DNA of 64,000 nt from JAFAMB01 sp963775805 (GCA_963775805.1 CAVZKG010000001.1:2232001-2296000), one strand, 5' to 3'. Counted from the stretch's first letter, positions 1-10,031 are shown. Notes: generated by a model not told the origin, from the letters alone. Numbers and translations: made by a program.

Positions 1-454
1 GATCGGTCGTGATCAAGGTATCGGGGATAAGGAAGCCGAGCGCCTCAATCCACGACGCCTGATACGGTTTTGAGCGGTTAGCTGCCATATCGCTAGGCCT
101 GTTCAAGACCAGAGCGGGTGTCAAGTCGGCCCATGATAGCAGGATATCTTCAACAGCCTCCGCGTGCCGCCATAATTCACTATCAGGGTCCGCGCTCGCA
201 ACGCCAGGCAGTTGCGGCTGCTCGTGCGGGCGAAGATAAACCCCCTTCAGTGCAGCCAGGTCGAAGCGCTCGCTGCCCATGCGGAGCAGACCCTCCAGGC
301 CGGTTCCAGCAACCAACTCCACTTCGGTGTCTTCTACCGCCCGCTGGTCGAGGAAAATAACGTGGCAGCCCGCCTCAATGAGCGCGTCACGCACCCATGC
401 AATCGGCGGATCCGCGGAAAGACCCCAGAGGAGAATAGAATCCGTGCAACTCAC
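1..454 (-). CDS. ATP-grasp-type ligase, N-terminal part (partial)
   Basis: About 150 residues are readable before the left edge cuts the gene. Residues 118-132 (NRPSDMAANRSKPYQ) followed by GFLIPDTLIT resemble the segment just ahead of the nucleotide-binding domain in RimK/MvdD-like ATP-grasp ligases. The catalytic domain itself lies outside the window, so substrate and reaction cannot be read. The GTG at 454 overlaps the TGA of the upstream gene (GTGA) and has AGGCGAGG five bases before it; an in-frame GTG at 460 is the alternative start. The coupling to the next gene, and its position at the distal end of the injection-system operon, suggest a peptide-modifying pair co-expressed with that operon. 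Family call is from motif recognition only. Confidence 0.55.
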   Translation of the reverse strand, partial: MSCTDSILLWGLSADPPIAWVRDALIEAGCHVIFLDQRAVEDTEVELVAGTGLEGLLRMGSERFDLAALKGVYLRPHEQPQLPGVASADPDSELWRHAEAVEDILLSWADLTPALVLNRPSDMAANRSKPYQASWIEALGFLIPDTLITTD

Positions 455-1161
455 GCACACCTCGCCTGTTCGCCTTGCAGATGGTCAAGGACGGCTTCCG
501 CTATGACCTTGTCAGAAAGGTCCGCGGAATAATCGGCGCTGACAAAACGCCCATCTCGTTCGGGGTTGGAGAAGCGCACCGAAAGCAACTCGACTCCGGC
601 TAAAGTGGCGAGGCATCTTGCTTGACGCCGCAAGGTGGAGTCAACCTCACCGATCACACGTTCGCCAATCACGGTTACGTTGGCTGAATCGGGGAGGTTT
701 TGTTCTTTGCCTGAGGAACTAGACGGCGCTGCATGCCGATGCGAAGGTTCCACCGAAATTCCGGACTGCGCGGCTACGCGAACCCATTTTTCCCGCCGCC
801 AGTAAGGTCCGGAAAGGGAAGTTGGTGTCGGCCGGTTAAGCACAGTACAGCTAAGTCGGGAGAGCCAGAACAATAGAAACGACGTCATTTCAGCGGCCAC
901 ATATCTGCGATCCGCCGATGCAATTTCAACGAGTTCCGCTTCGAAAACACAAGGCAGGAGAGTTAGTACAGCGGAAATTTCCTCCTCTGCCACCTTCTGC
1001 CGTTCCACGACTAGAGTGCTCCGATCCGGAGCATTTAAACGCTGACGCCAACCTGCAACTGAAAGGTCTTGGGGCGTCAGAACGGCAACAGGACATGGCG
1101 CCCAATGCGAAGCGAGCGACATTGGAGTCTTGTCCCAACGGTTGGCAATGATGACGATCAT
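451..1161 (-). CDS. Hypothetical partner of the ATP-grasp gene
   Basis: This is a 236-residue protein that I do not recognise as a named family. Residues 109-121 (NRPTPTSLSGPYW) echo the asn-arg-pro motif of the downstream ATP-grasp-like protein, and the N-terminus (MIVIIANRWD) reads like a first beta strand of a Rossmann-type pre-domain. The two genes may therefore form a paired, possibly heteromeric, ligase or a ligase with a substrate-recognition partner. The middle (about residues 140-160) is Ser/His rich and probably a loop. It starts 64 bases after the stop of the large DUF6519 gene, across a palindromic repeat, so it may be a separate transcript or the tail of the injection-system operon. 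The start has no clear ribosome-binding site. Confidence 0.6.
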   Translation of the reverse strand: MIVIIANRWDKTPMSLASHWAPCPVAVLTPQDLSVAGWRQRLNAPDRSTLVVERQKVAEEEISAVLTLLPCVFEAELVEIASADRRYVAAEMTSFLLFWLSRLSCTVLNRPTPTSLSGPYWRREKWVRVAAQSGISVEPSHRHAAPSSSSGKEQNLPDSANVTVIGERVIGEVDSTLRRQARCLATLAGVELLSVRFSNPERDGRFVSADYSADLSDKVIAEAVLDHLQGEQARCA

Positions 1162-1186
1162 TTGACCGAATTCGATGATGCACTAG

Positions 1187-1228
1187 CTAGCCTGAATTTC
1201 TCATGGGGACGTGAAAAGTGCGGGCTAG
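1187..1228. repeat. Palindromic intergenic repeat, copy 1 (CTAGCC...GGGCTAG)
   Basis: The ends CTAGCCTGAAT and TGCGGGCTAG match the copy at 44685-44735, with the same inner CTCA/GTGA arms but a shorter, degenerate centre. The right edge supplies the TAG stop codon of the DUF6519 gene (1225-1227). It resembles a REP-type imperfect palindrome; no transposase of the REP family is visible here. Confidence 0.6.
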
Positions 1229-4200
1229 GCCTGCGGACCAACTGAAGGACGTTCTTGCGGCGTTATAAATGCCGTATGGGTACCGCTTGTGCTGCTCGCC
1301 TGCGCTGAAATGTTGGTGGAGGACGACGCTTTTGTTTCTGGCAGCCCCGTCTCTCTGGCCTTCTCAAGAAGGGCGGTCTTATCCACCTCCTTTGTTTCCT
1401 TAATTTCCTTAATATCCTTTGTATCCTTTATCTTAGAATCACCGGTACCGCTCAGCGTGATAACGAGCGGGCTCCCCCCGGCGTTGTGAAAGATGTCCAG
1501 CTGTGCACTCTGCAACCCGACGCTGGTCGGTTTAAAGACGACGTTGATCGTGCATTGTTGACCCGGTTGTAAGCTCCCGCCGCAACTATTGGTTTGGGTG
1601 AAGCTTCCGGCATTGGTACCAGCTATTGTCATTAAAGCGATCGTGAGAGCGGAATTACCGGTGCTCGTCAAAGTGAAAGCTTTCGTACTGCTAGAGATAG
1701 TTAGTACTGATCCGAAATTCCAACTGGTTGGAGAAACGCTTATCCCCGGAGCTGCCGCTACACCCGTACCAGACAACGGGATCAAAATCGTTCCGCCTGC
1801 GACGTTGCCGGCGTTGGTCAGAATCTGCAAAGTGGCTGACCGTGTTCCAGCAGCGGTTGGTTTGAACTCAACGCTGATCGTGCATGCTTGGTTGGGTTGC
1901 AAGGTAGTGCCGCACAGGTTGGTCAGCGCGAAGTCAGTAGTCTCGCCCTCGAGCGATATACTCGAGATATTCAGTTGTGAACTACCCGGATTTGTCAGTG
2001 TTACGGTCTGCGGTGCGCTGGTTATGCCTACCGTCTGTGCCGCGAAGACCAGGCTGCTCACCGAAGCATTAACCAGCGGCTGAATGCCTGTGCCGGCTAA
2101 GGTAATCAAGAGCGGTGTGGTGTCGGCGCTTTCCTGGATGCTGATTGAAGCCGTGCGGGTACCAGCGGCTGCAGGAGTAAAAGTAACAGTGATTGTACAA
2201 GAGGCGCCGTTCGGTGCTACCGCTGTACCGCATGTATTTGTAACCTTGAAATCTCCTGGATTCGCGCCGGTGACGCTGATGCCGGTACCAGGGAACGTGA
2301 GTGACGACTTGCTGTTATTGGTCAGGGTGACGCTCTGCGAAGTGCTCGTCGAACCGACAACCTGAGCGGTAAAGAAATTGATCGCATTCGCCGACAAAGA
2401 AACGGCTGGTTGAGAGGTCAACCAGAACCACATCTCGAAGTCGCCGGAGCGCCGACCGTCTCCGGTGGGCAATTGCAAACTTGTTGTTCCTTGGCCGCCG
2501 GATATGCCCAGGACGGCTCCATTCAGGTACACGCCCGAATTGCCCTGCGCCGACACAAAATTGCCTTTCAGTGTCAGACGGGCCAACAAAGGTAGCCCTC
2601 CCGGAGCGACATTATTCAGAAGCGCAGTTTGAGCGGCCGCAGTCGGAGTCCATGTGATAGTACCGGAGCCTGCGGATCCCACACTAACGCTCGCGGCGAG
2701 AATAAAGGGATTGAAACCTCCAGAGGGCGGACTGGTTGGGATAGGCAAATCCACTGTCACGAAGCAAAAGGGGCAATTAGAGGTCTGAGTGGCAGGCGAG
2801 CTTACGAGGGTCTGATTCAGCGGCGAATCGCAGATGATTGAAATGCCGCCAGCCAATTCCTGGACGGTGATCGGGCTATCATTCTGAAGGGTCGCGCCGC
2901 CAACGAGAATATCTGTGACACGGATGCAGGGATTCGCCAGAGCTGGGAAAATCGGACGGCTGTCGGAGAACGTTGCGGGTGTAGCAGTGAAGTTGACGAT
3001 GCCCAGACGGCAGAAGTGATGTTGGATACCTGCCGGCGACCGCTTCGTTAGATTCTCCACCGAGCCATCCGCTGTCCGGGCGGCGAATGTCCAGAAATCA
3101 CCGGCCCTGAATCCGAGCTGTTCCCATTGGCCGCTTACGACGCCGGGAGCGCTCCCTGTGACCGGCGCGACCGCAATCCACGCGGCGCCAAGATAGCTGA
3201 CAACGCTTGCAGGCGCATGGGCTGAATAGGTCGTTGTACTATTCCAGGCATTGATAGAACTCCCCGAAGGTGCAAGATCGAAAGCGACCGTGATCCCGTT
3301 TTCCAGGATCAGAGCAGTGCCGGAAGGTGGGACGGGAATGCCGCTCGTCCCGGCGATGCCTCCGTTCCCAACAGAATCCAGGTCCATCCAACCAGTTGCT
3401 CCATCGCTTTGATACACTGGCCCTGCCTGGTCCCATCGCCGTATGCGAGTGTGGCGGCTTGGATCAGTCTGGTTGGAGCTGTTCACTGGGAAACTGGATG
3501 AAGAGACCGGTGAATCGAGTGTAATAGTACTAGCAGCCGGATTAATGCTATCGATTTTGTGTAATTCCCCGGTTTGCGGCTGACCGTTTGTTACCGGAGG
3601 ATTCAATTCCAGGTAGTCGTCGATGATTTCGACCCAGTTTCCGGGATTGAATCCCAGCACCTGGTCCCGGCCTGTACTTTGAACCGTGAGCTGGCTGGCG
3701 GTGGCACCGACCGAGTTAGTGACAGTCGAAATGCTATTGACTATAGTCGAGACTGACGCATTTTCCCGCGACCACTTAAAAGTCGCTGTGCCGGGAGACA
3801 AAGGATAGGAAACTGATGCTGTGGGGCCTCCAGCTTGATGGATCTCCACTCGATAAAGCTGGTTTTCCAAGCCGGTATAACCGGTAGCCGGGCTGAGTGC
3901 GCAGGGTCCGGAAGGGGCCAGCTGTACTACGCCGTTTGTAAGCAGGCCCGGTGACTGCTGGAGCAAGTATCCCCAACTAGTTGTCTGTTCAATCGTCGAG
4001 TCTGGCGTCCAGCAATTAACACCACCTGTAATGCCGCTTATATCCAGCAATTTGACCTGCCAGACCATCTGCAACCGACCGGTGGTGTCAACGCCAACGG
4101 CTTTGTCCACAAGATTTACGTCTTCGAGATAGGTCACTTCTCTTTGCCAGACATCGAGATAGACTAGAAAAGGGCCGTTACCCGGGACAATAGCCCCCGG

Positions 4201-4584
4201 TAGATAAGGTTGATTCGTGTAGTTCGGGACGTCTGTTTCTCCAGCACCCGGCGGAGCTCCTGACCATTCAGCCAAAGCAGGGTCCCATTGTGCCTCCGCG
4301 AAGCTTCCATGGTTTTCGACCAGGAGCCCATCCACGTAGATTCGTCCCGTACCGATCGTGATTTGTTGCCCGGATGAGTAAGCTTTGATTTTAAATCCAT
4401 AAGGCGTAGTAGAGGGCACACCGGTCAACCCAAGGATATCCAGAGTTCCAGCATGGACGCGGCGAGAGTATTCGGCGAGCCATTCGTTCCAATCTGAATC
4501 AAGCTGGACGCGCCCCTGCTGCATTACGACGCCGAGATAATCCTTCCAAGGATTAAAAGTGAAACGGCTGATGTCAAAACTCAT
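1225..4584 (-). CDS. eCIS DUF6519 protein with three Hydin-type modules
   Basis: A 1119-residue protein with a DUF6519-like N-terminus (MSFDISRFTFNPWKDYLGVV, then QQGRVQLDSDWNEW), a family found in extracellular contractile injection clusters. Residues about 730-1048 hold three choice-of-anchor D (ASPM/SPD-2/Hydin-like) beta-sandwich repeats, each with a paired-Cys pattern (NTCGTAVAPNGASCTI, NLCGTTLQPNQACTI, NSCGGSLQPGQQCTI). The last 71 residues are a charged tail with KDTKDIKEIKETKE. AGGAAAG precedes the ATG by five bases, and the gene starts 12 bases after tail protein I. Placed last among the baseplate genes, it probably sits at the particle tip or on a fibre and contacts a surface. Binding function is inference; it replaces the tail-fibre gene expected here. 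Confidence 0.8.
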   Translation of the reverse strand: MSFDISRFTFNPWKDYLGVVMQQGRVQLDSDWNEWLAEYSRRVHAGTLDILGLTGVPSTTPYGFKIKAYSSGQQITIGTGRIYVDGLLVENHGSFAEAQWDPALAEWSGAPPGAGETDVPNYTNQPYLPGAIVPGNGPFLVYLDVWQREVTYLEDVNLVDKAVGVDTTGRLQMVWQVKLLDISGITGGVNCWTPDSTIEQTTSWGYLLQQSPGLLTNGVVQLAPSGPCALSPATGYTGLENQLYRVEIHQAGGPTASVSYPLSPGTATFKWSRENASVSTIVNSISTVTNSVGATASQLTVQSTGRDQVLGFNPGNWVEIIDDYLELNPPVTNGQPQTGELHKIDSINPAASTITLDSPVSSSSFPVNSSNQTDPSRHTRIRRWDQAGPVYQSDGATGWMDLDSVGNGGIAGTSGIPVPPSGTALILENGITVAFDLAPSGSSINAWNSTTTYSAHAPASVVSYLGAAWIAVAPVTGSAPGVVSGQWEQLGFRAGDFWTFAARTADGSVENLTKRSPAGIQHHFCRLGIVNFTATPATFSDSRPIFPALANPCIRVTDILVGGATLQNDSPITVQELAGGISIICDSPLNQTLVSSPATQTSNCPFCFVTVDLPIPTSPPSGGFNPFILAASVSVGSAGSGTITWTPTAAAQTALLNNVAPGGLPLLARLTLKGNFVSAQGNSGVYLNGAVLGISGGQGTTSLQLPTGDGRRSGDFEMWFWLTSQPAVSLSANAINFFTAQVVGSTSTSQSVTLTNNSKSSLTFPGTGISVTGANPGDFKVTNTCGTAVAPNGASCTITVTFTPAAAGTRTASISIQESADTTPLLITLAGTGIQPLVNASVSSLVFAAQTVGITSAPQTVTLTNPGSSQLNISSISLEGETTDFALTNLCGTTLQPNQACTISVEFKPTAAGTRSATLQILTNAGNVAGGTILIPLSGTGVAAAPGISVSPTSWNFGSVLTISSSTKAFTLTSTGNSALTIALMTIAGTNAGSFTQTNSCGGSLQPGQQCTINVVFKPTSVGLQSAQLDIFHNAGGSPLVITLSGTGDSKIKDTKDIKEIKETKEVDKTALLEKARETGLPETKASSSTNISAQASSTSGTHTAFITPQERPSVGPQA

Positions 4585-4596
4585 GGCGGCTTTCCT

Positions 4597-6864
4597 TCAC
4601 GTTTGATAAAAAATTCCAAACTCCAAACCAACCGGCAGATATTCCTGGAGTCTCACCTGCAGGTCATTTTCGCGGAGAGGCGCCAGCACGAAGTGGAACG
4701 CGCCCATTTCTCCGCCGTCGTCCGCTCCCTGGCGAATGGACTCGTCGGTTGACGGCACAAGCTTTGCATAGGCAGGGCTACCGTACCGCAAGCTGTAAAA
4801 GGTGGGCGGTGGTCCAGCCATCCCGAGGCCCGCGCATCGAAACTGCCGGGGTAAGACCGACCCGGCTGGAAGATAGCTGAATCGAACGCACCCCTCCTGC
4901 TTGCGGTCGGATTGAACGGGTGCAGTCCAACCGTCACCGGCGGCGAGTCGCGCCCAAACAATGCTATCAGAGACCAATGCGAAAAGCGTAGCGTGGATCT
5001 TGCCCACCACCGTGCAAGTCTGCAGCGTTAGGCTCCCACCGGAATTCACACCGTCGACTCCTGCGTATGCGACTCCGGCCGGATCCCTCGCATCAACGAT
5101 GCTGTCCGTTAAGCTGGCGGTGGCTTGCTGGTTGATCTGCAAACCGCCCACAATTGACTTTTGAATAGTGACTTGAACGACCGACGATTCCGCCAGCAAA
5201 GTGGGTAGCCCTGAATACTGTGGCTCCGGCTCACCTCCAGGTCTGAGCGCCCAGCCTGGAACGAGCGTGCAATGTGTTAGCCCCAGATTGCCGAGGTCGT
5301 TATTGTCGCCGTCAGGAACGTGAAGCAAGGCCGGAGGAATGCCTGTAGTCGCTGAAGCCGGCGCATAAGCGATTACCAACCCGTTTAAAATAAATGTACT
5401 CGATGCTCCTCCGACAATCAGAATCTCTCCGGCTAATAGGAGGGTCGATCTGCATCCGTTTGCCGCACGCAGTTCGATCGTCGCTCCTGGCGGGACGCTG
5501 ATTAGTAGTGCAGGGGAACCGGTTATCGGGTAGATCCCGCTACTGGTGATTTCAACTGCCACCTGTGCGTTTCCAGCCAGGTTTCCCGCAGCGAAATTCA
5601 AAGCATCCTGCAGAGTCACATAACGGGGTGGGCTTAAAGTATCGGGAAACTCCAGGACGGAAGTCTCGGTTTGGACCGTGAAGCTGTCTGACCGGGGGTA
5701 TTCTCCGCCACCCATGTCACCGTTGAAGCCGTAGTAAAAGGAGGCCTGAAGCTGGGGCGTCGCCGACCCCGCCGGTGGGGACGTCCCAAGCGGAGTTGTG
5801 AGAGCGATCCGACCAAGTTCCGGATCGACGCAAGCGATATAGGGGTTCCCGATTGGTGGAACGTTAGCCCAGTCACCGTCTTCTCCGGAAAGATCACAGA
5901 TTTGTATCTCGTAAGGGTTCAAAAGTGCATTGTTAAGGTACAAAGCCAAGCTGTTGCCTTCGCCGTAATAGACCGACCCGACACCGCTTTGAATGTCCTC
6001 ACACAACATTCGGCGCGACAGTCGGTCTGGCACGTTCACGGGCTGGGAGGCCGTGGTAATTTCGGACCCTTGAGAGATTGGGTTATTGAAGAGAGGCATA
6101 TCGGCCCCAAATGGGCTGAACCGGAAAAACCGCCCACTCGGATCTACCGCGGTAGCTGGGACTTTCGTGAGGCTGTAGGCGTTCAGCGACCACAGGAAGA
6201 TTCCGATGCTCTGGATGTTGTAACGGCCTCCCTCCGCCGTGATACTGCGGACGTCAATCTTATGTGCGGTCGTGTCGAACCCTGTGTCCATGTATTCGCG
6301 CGCCTGCCAGCGGCGTAAATCGGGAGCATAATAGTTGCGGTGCCGAATCTGTTTTATGTATTGGGTCGTGGCCAATATTCTGAAGCACTCGGTCGCGTGG
6401 GCCCCCCATCCGGTGACATCCCTCGCTAATTGTTCCAGCACCAGGACTGTCCCTTTTCGACGCCGCAATGAAATCGTGTCGGCTACCTCTGCACGGGGAC
6501 TGGCAACATCCGGCGCTATACCATTAACTAACTCGTACCCGATGAGATCACCTATGTAAGGTATTACCCACTGGGCGCAGGTTTCTATGAATTGGTCGTC
6601 GTACAGTTGGTCCAGGTCATATTCCAGAGCCGCGATTTGCTCCTCAATCAGCATAAGCAACGATTGGAGTGGACCTCGCGCGGCCTTTGCCGTGAGTTGA
6701 TTTAGTTGTGTTTGCTGGGCTGGAGAAAGCGGCAAGATCGACGCCTGTAAAGCCCTGATTTGAGCGGCGTCAGAGGCGCTCAACAGGTTTTGCGATTGCA
6801 CCAGTTGGGTGTCTCTGAGCCGATAGACGGCTGGAAGAAGATCGAAGAGCTTCTGTGTGCTCAT
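4597..6864 (-). CDS. eCIS tail protein I-like baseplate protein
   Basis: A 755-residue protein whose first 200 residues follow the P2 gpI/Afp12 pattern: MSTQKLFDLLPAVYRLRD, then a helical stretch with LIEEQIAALEYDLDQLYDDQF and ETCAQWVIPYIGDLIGYEL, then RRRKGTVLVLEQLARDVTGW. In phage and injection systems this protein joins the wedge (gpJ-type) to the outer baseplate. The remaining roughly 500 residues are beta-rich, with a pectin-lyase-like run of short strands (about 430-640), far larger than phage gpI (about 180 residues). It overlaps the preceding baseplate J gene by ATGA, so the two are translationally coupled. Confidence 0.8.
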   Translation of the reverse strand: MSTQKLFDLLPAVYRLRDTQLVQSQNLLSASDAAQIRALQASILPLSPAQQTQLNQLTAKAARGPLQSLLMLIEEQIAALEYDLDQLYDDQFIETCAQWVIPYIGDLIGYELVNGIAPDVASPRAEVADTISLRRRKGTVLVLEQLARDVTGWGAHATECFRILATTQYIKQIRHRNYYAPDLRRWQAREYMDTGFDTTAHKIDVRSITAEGGRYNIQSIGIFLWSLNAYSLTKVPATAVDPSGRFFRFSPFGADMPLFNNPISQGSEITTASQPVNVPDRLSRRMLCEDIQSGVGSVYYGEGNSLALYLNNALLNPYEIQICDLSGEDGDWANVPPIGNPYIACVDPELGRIALTTPLGTSPPAGSATPQLQASFYYGFNGDMGGGEYPRSDSFTVQTETSVLEFPDTLSPPRYVTLQDALNFAAGNLAGNAQVAVEITSSGIYPITGSPALLISVPPGATIELRAANGCRSTLLLAGEILIVGGASSTFILNGLVIAYAPASATTGIPPALLHVPDGDNNDLGNLGLTHCTLVPGWALRPGGEPEPQYSGLPTLLAESSVVQVTIQKSIVGGLQINQQATASLTDSIVDARDPAGVAYAGVDGVNSGGSLTLQTCTVVGKIHATLFALVSDSIVWARLAAGDGWTAPVQSDRKQEGCVRFSYLPAGSVLPRQFRCAGLGMAGPPPTFYSLRYGSPAYAKLVPSTDESIRQGADDGGEMGAFHFVLAPLRENDLQVRLQEYLPVGLEFGIFYQT

Positions 6865-9800
6865 GGCATAACCCCCAACACAACTGAACCAGGCCTCGGA
6901 TCCAAAACCAGAATTTCGGCCGGGAGCGGTAAGGACTGGGTACTAGCCACCGGAACGTGGGCGGGGATAATGTTCGCGGAATCTGTGTAAGTCCGGGGAA
7001 CAGAAATCTGCTGGGCCGCCCAGCTATTCCATGTCGACAGAGAAAAGCCATTGGACAAACCGGCCAGGTCTCCCGCGGTGCTGCTAAGCCCTGGCGTAAT
7101 CCCTTTAACTTTCACTGCGAGGACGCCAGGAACGCTCTGAATAACGGCCGAGATCTCATCCAACGACACTCCCTTGCCAAAAGTTCGCTCCGCAAATCCG
7201 TAGGCCGTCGACAGGGTTTGCAAAACCTCAGTCATTACCGTTGCTTGCTGGTAGGCCGGGTCGTACCGAAGATCCGCAGACAAACCGAATAAAGTCTCGA
7301 TAAAAGTTTGGATCGTTATGGGGATGAGTGGATTGCCGTAGTTTTGCAACGAGGCAAGCAGATTGGTCAGTGTCGGATTTCCGATTGGCAACGCAGCACC
7401 GTCCACCCCAGCCACAGTCAGAAAAACTCCTTGGCCCGGACCACTCTGTATCCAAACAGCGTAAGCCTTGGCTATACCGGCGAAAGTGCTTGCGTAGTAT
7501 TGGTAATCGGCGAGAGACACCGCCCTTCCTAAGGTTAGAACCGTCAACGGTGCGTTGGAACGGATGTCGTCAATCGACTGAGGGTTCTGGCCGCCGGTAG
7601 CAGCTTCGGGATTAGTGACGCTGTAAACCCCGACCGGACGGTCGATCAGAGTGGTCAGCGAGTTGGCTGGAACGTTTCCGGACGATCCCAGTCCAATTCT
7701 GTAGTTGGCCTGCAGATTGTTCTGGCCTGTTGGCAAGGTTGCGCCTTCGTCTCCATCCCCGAAGAGGATATCGGTCGTTCCGTCCGATTGATTCAGGGCG
7801 GCGAAAACTTGCTGTGAGGAACCTGCTCCGTAAAGGCTTGGCACTTCGGTCCAGGTCGCTCCGTTCGCCAGCACTTGAAGCGTGCTCTGTCTTCCGGTTT
7901 GCGTGGGCGCCTGAAGATATGTGAGGGGACTTTGCCTCAATGTGAAGGTCTGATCGATAGTGGCCGCGTTGCCGCTTCCCATGATCTCGGTGACCGACTG
8001 GCCGTTCGTCGCAAGACCAACGTTGGCGTTTACCTTCGTGGCGGTTCGGTCGAAACAATTTGCAAGGTTTGATTGCAGTTGGAACTGGGTGTGAGGATAC
8101 GGCGTCGATTGTGCCCCGATGGACGACACAAGCACGTATTCGCTTACCACCGGATCGGTGCTGCTGGAGGGCGCCAGGGAGAACTGGCTCAGCGAAAGCG
8201 GACCGCCGCCAGTCGCCTGCAATGTTCCTGTCCGGCCGTTCGCATCTTCCACCTTGGGCGTGATCGAAACCGTAGATGCGGTCCACGAGGGAACCGAACC
8301 GTCGGGGTTCAACGGCAGTGGCGCAGGGTCTGTTAACGTGAATATATCTCCGGGATTCAGCGGAACGGGCGTCGACTCATATGCGTCGGGAACAAATTCT
8401 AGTCCGGTGATTCCCGTGTTCACGGAAATCTTCTGCCTGGCGCCGGACAAGGCAATGACGGTTGCGCCGATGATGTCTGGGCGCAAATCTGCGAGATCGA
8501 GTAGCGCGCCGTAGAGTGGATGATCCAAAGGCTGGTCGGCGACTGCAAGTTCCTCAGTCTGGGCTAGGACGGACGTTCGTCGCGTTGCGACATAATAATT
8601 ACTTAGATTGGCGCCCGAATCTGTTAATAGCCGGCTAATCTTTGCGCTAACTCCATATGCAGCTCTGGAAATGACAGTTGCTGATTTGATTTGATAGAGT
8701 GAGAGAAGTCCGGAAGGAGACCTGGAAGTCTCCTCGTCCGGCATGTTAAGAGCTAGCCAACCACCCGATACGAGCTTGGAATAGATCGCATCGAGGTCAA
8801 CCAAACCGGTGCCCGGTCCCGCGAAATTCCAATCGCTATTCGTACTATTCAATTGGGAACTCGCCGCAATCGCGACCTGCGACCCTCTACCGCTACCTCC
8901 TATGGTAGCGGCCGTGCTAGTCGTGGAATAACCGTTGCCCGACTGGCTAACCGCCAGCTTTCCAGTTACGGCCCCAGTATTGCTAACTGTCTGAACCTGT
9001 AAGATTCCACCACTGCCGCCCCCGCCGGTGACCGTTATCAAATCCCCGACTTGGTATCCTGATCCAGCAGAACCACTGCTGGGAACAGGAGGGGATGGAT
9101 TTGCAGCAATCGGACCTGGTGCACTGTTTAGAGCTGTAATTGTGGTCGAGGCAAGCATGAGCGGGCTTAGGGCGTTGTACCCAAACAGTGATGCTCGCTG
9201 CCTGAAAGCGTAGAATCTCGGATTTTTCTGCGCAGGTTTGATTCGCTCAAGTTCGTCTCCTAATCCCTCACTCCACGCGATATAGGTGCGACCGTTCACA
9301 GCATCCGGGGTAACTGTAGTCACAACGCGGACGTCCCACTTGCTGCTTGCAACAAATTGCAGCCGCTCGTCGCCAACGATCAGAATCAAATCGCCAGGCT
9401 GCAATTGGGTGGCAATACCTTGCAGATAAACCGCGGTGTCTGCAATCTGCGGTTGCCAAGAGTAGGTTGTCTGCACCGGCATTGCGCTCCAATCGACTTT
9501 GGCCTGGACATCGGCAGCGGTCTCAAACGTCTGTGCTGTCTCTCCCTGGGAGGGAACGCTCTGAAGCTGCGTGCCTTTCGGGATCGTGATCGCAGGCGCG
9601 GAAGGGTCTGGAGGTTGTCCCGGCGCCGGCCTCAAGCTGAACGCTACGTAGGTTGATGCCGAGACGCCGGGCGAAGGCTGATATCCAATCAGTCTGGAGA
9701 GTTCCGTTAGTGATCGTGATTGCGTCGCTGTGCGCAGGTAGCTCTCATTGGCCAGCCGTTCTTGATAGAATGTCAGGACGTCGAGTATCACCGCGGTTGC

Positions 9801-10031
9801 GTCCAGGAAAGCGACTGTGAAATCGTCGTTATCTCTGGTTTTAAGCGCTGCTAGGGCCGGATAATCGGAGCTGGAAAGCCTGGCCAGCATGGATTCTTTG
9901 AAGGTGGCCCAAGTACCCACGCGATAGGAGACGGAAGAAAGCCCGGGCAGATTGGTCCGAGCCGTCGGCGTCTGAACAGCGGTGCCGCCGCAGCAGCCGC
10001 AGTTCGAATCGGATGTGCCTGTGGAGCTCAT
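6861..10031 (-). CDS. eCIS baseplate J-like wedge protein (second copy)
   Basis: A 1056-residue putative baseplate assembly protein of the gpJ/T4 gp6/Afp11 group. The N-terminus has a Cys cluster (CGCCGG, residues 12-17), then LPGLSSVSYRVGTWATFKES and RDNDDFTVAFLDATAVILDVL, typical of the large eCIS form. The C-terminal third carries the baseplate J core (SIDDIRSNAPLTVLTLGRAV, SLADYQYYASTFAGIAKAYA). Residues about 310-385 are Gly/Ser-rich low complexity (SAGSGYQVGDLITVTGGGG) and look like an inserted surface loop. The start follows AGGAGGAAAGG but at long spacing. It is one of two consecutive gpJ-type genes, the arrangement expected for wedge subunits that form a heteromeric ring. Confidence 0.82.
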   Translation of the reverse strand: MSSTGTSDSNCGCCGGTAVQTPTARTNLPGLSSVSYRVGTWATFKESMLARLSSSDYPALAALKTRDNDDFTVAFLDATAVILDVLTFYQERLANESYLRTATQSRSLTELSRLIGYQPSPGVSASTYVAFSLRPAPGQPPDPSAPAITIPKGTQLQSVPSQGETAQTFETAADVQAKVDWSAMPVQTTYSWQPQIADTAVYLQGIATQLQPGDLILIVGDERLQFVASSKWDVRVVTTVTPDAVNGRTYIAWSEGLGDELERIKPAQKNPRFYAFRQRASLFGYNALSPLMLASTTITALNSAPGPIAANPSPPVPSSGSAGSGYQVGDLITVTGGGGSGGILQVQTVSNTGAVTGKLAVSQSGNGYSTTSTAATIGGSGRGSQVAIAASSQLNSTNSDWNFAGPGTGLVDLDAIYSKLVSGGWLALNMPDEETSRSPSGLLSLYQIKSATVISRAAYGVSAKISRLLTDSGANLSNYYVATRRTSVLAQTEELAVADQPLDHPLYGALLDLADLRPDIIGATVIALSGARQKISVNTGITGLEFVPDAYESTPVPLNPGDIFTLTDPAPLPLNPDGSVPSWTASTVSITPKVEDANGRTGTLQATGGGPLSLSQFSLAPSSSTDPVVSEYVLVSSIGAQSTPYPHTQFQLQSNLANCFDRTATKVNANVGLATNGQSVTEIMGSGNAATIDQTFTLRQSPLTYLQAPTQTGRQSTLQVLANGATWTEVPSLYGAGSSQQVFAALNQSDGTTDILFGDGDEGATLPTGQNNLQANYRIGLGSSGNVPANSLTTLIDRPVGVYSVTNPEAATGGQNPQSIDDIRSNAPLTVLTLGRAVSLADYQYYASTFAGIAKAYAVWIQSGPGQGVFLTVAGVDGAALPIGNPTLTNLLASLQNYGNPLIPITIQTFIETLFGLSADLRYDPAYQQATVMTEVLQTLSTAYGFAERTFGKGVSLDEISAVIQSVPGVLAVKVKGITPGLSSTAGDLAGLSNGFSLSTWNSWAAQQISVPRTYTDSANIIPAHVPVASTQSLPLPAEILVLDPRPGSVVLGVMP

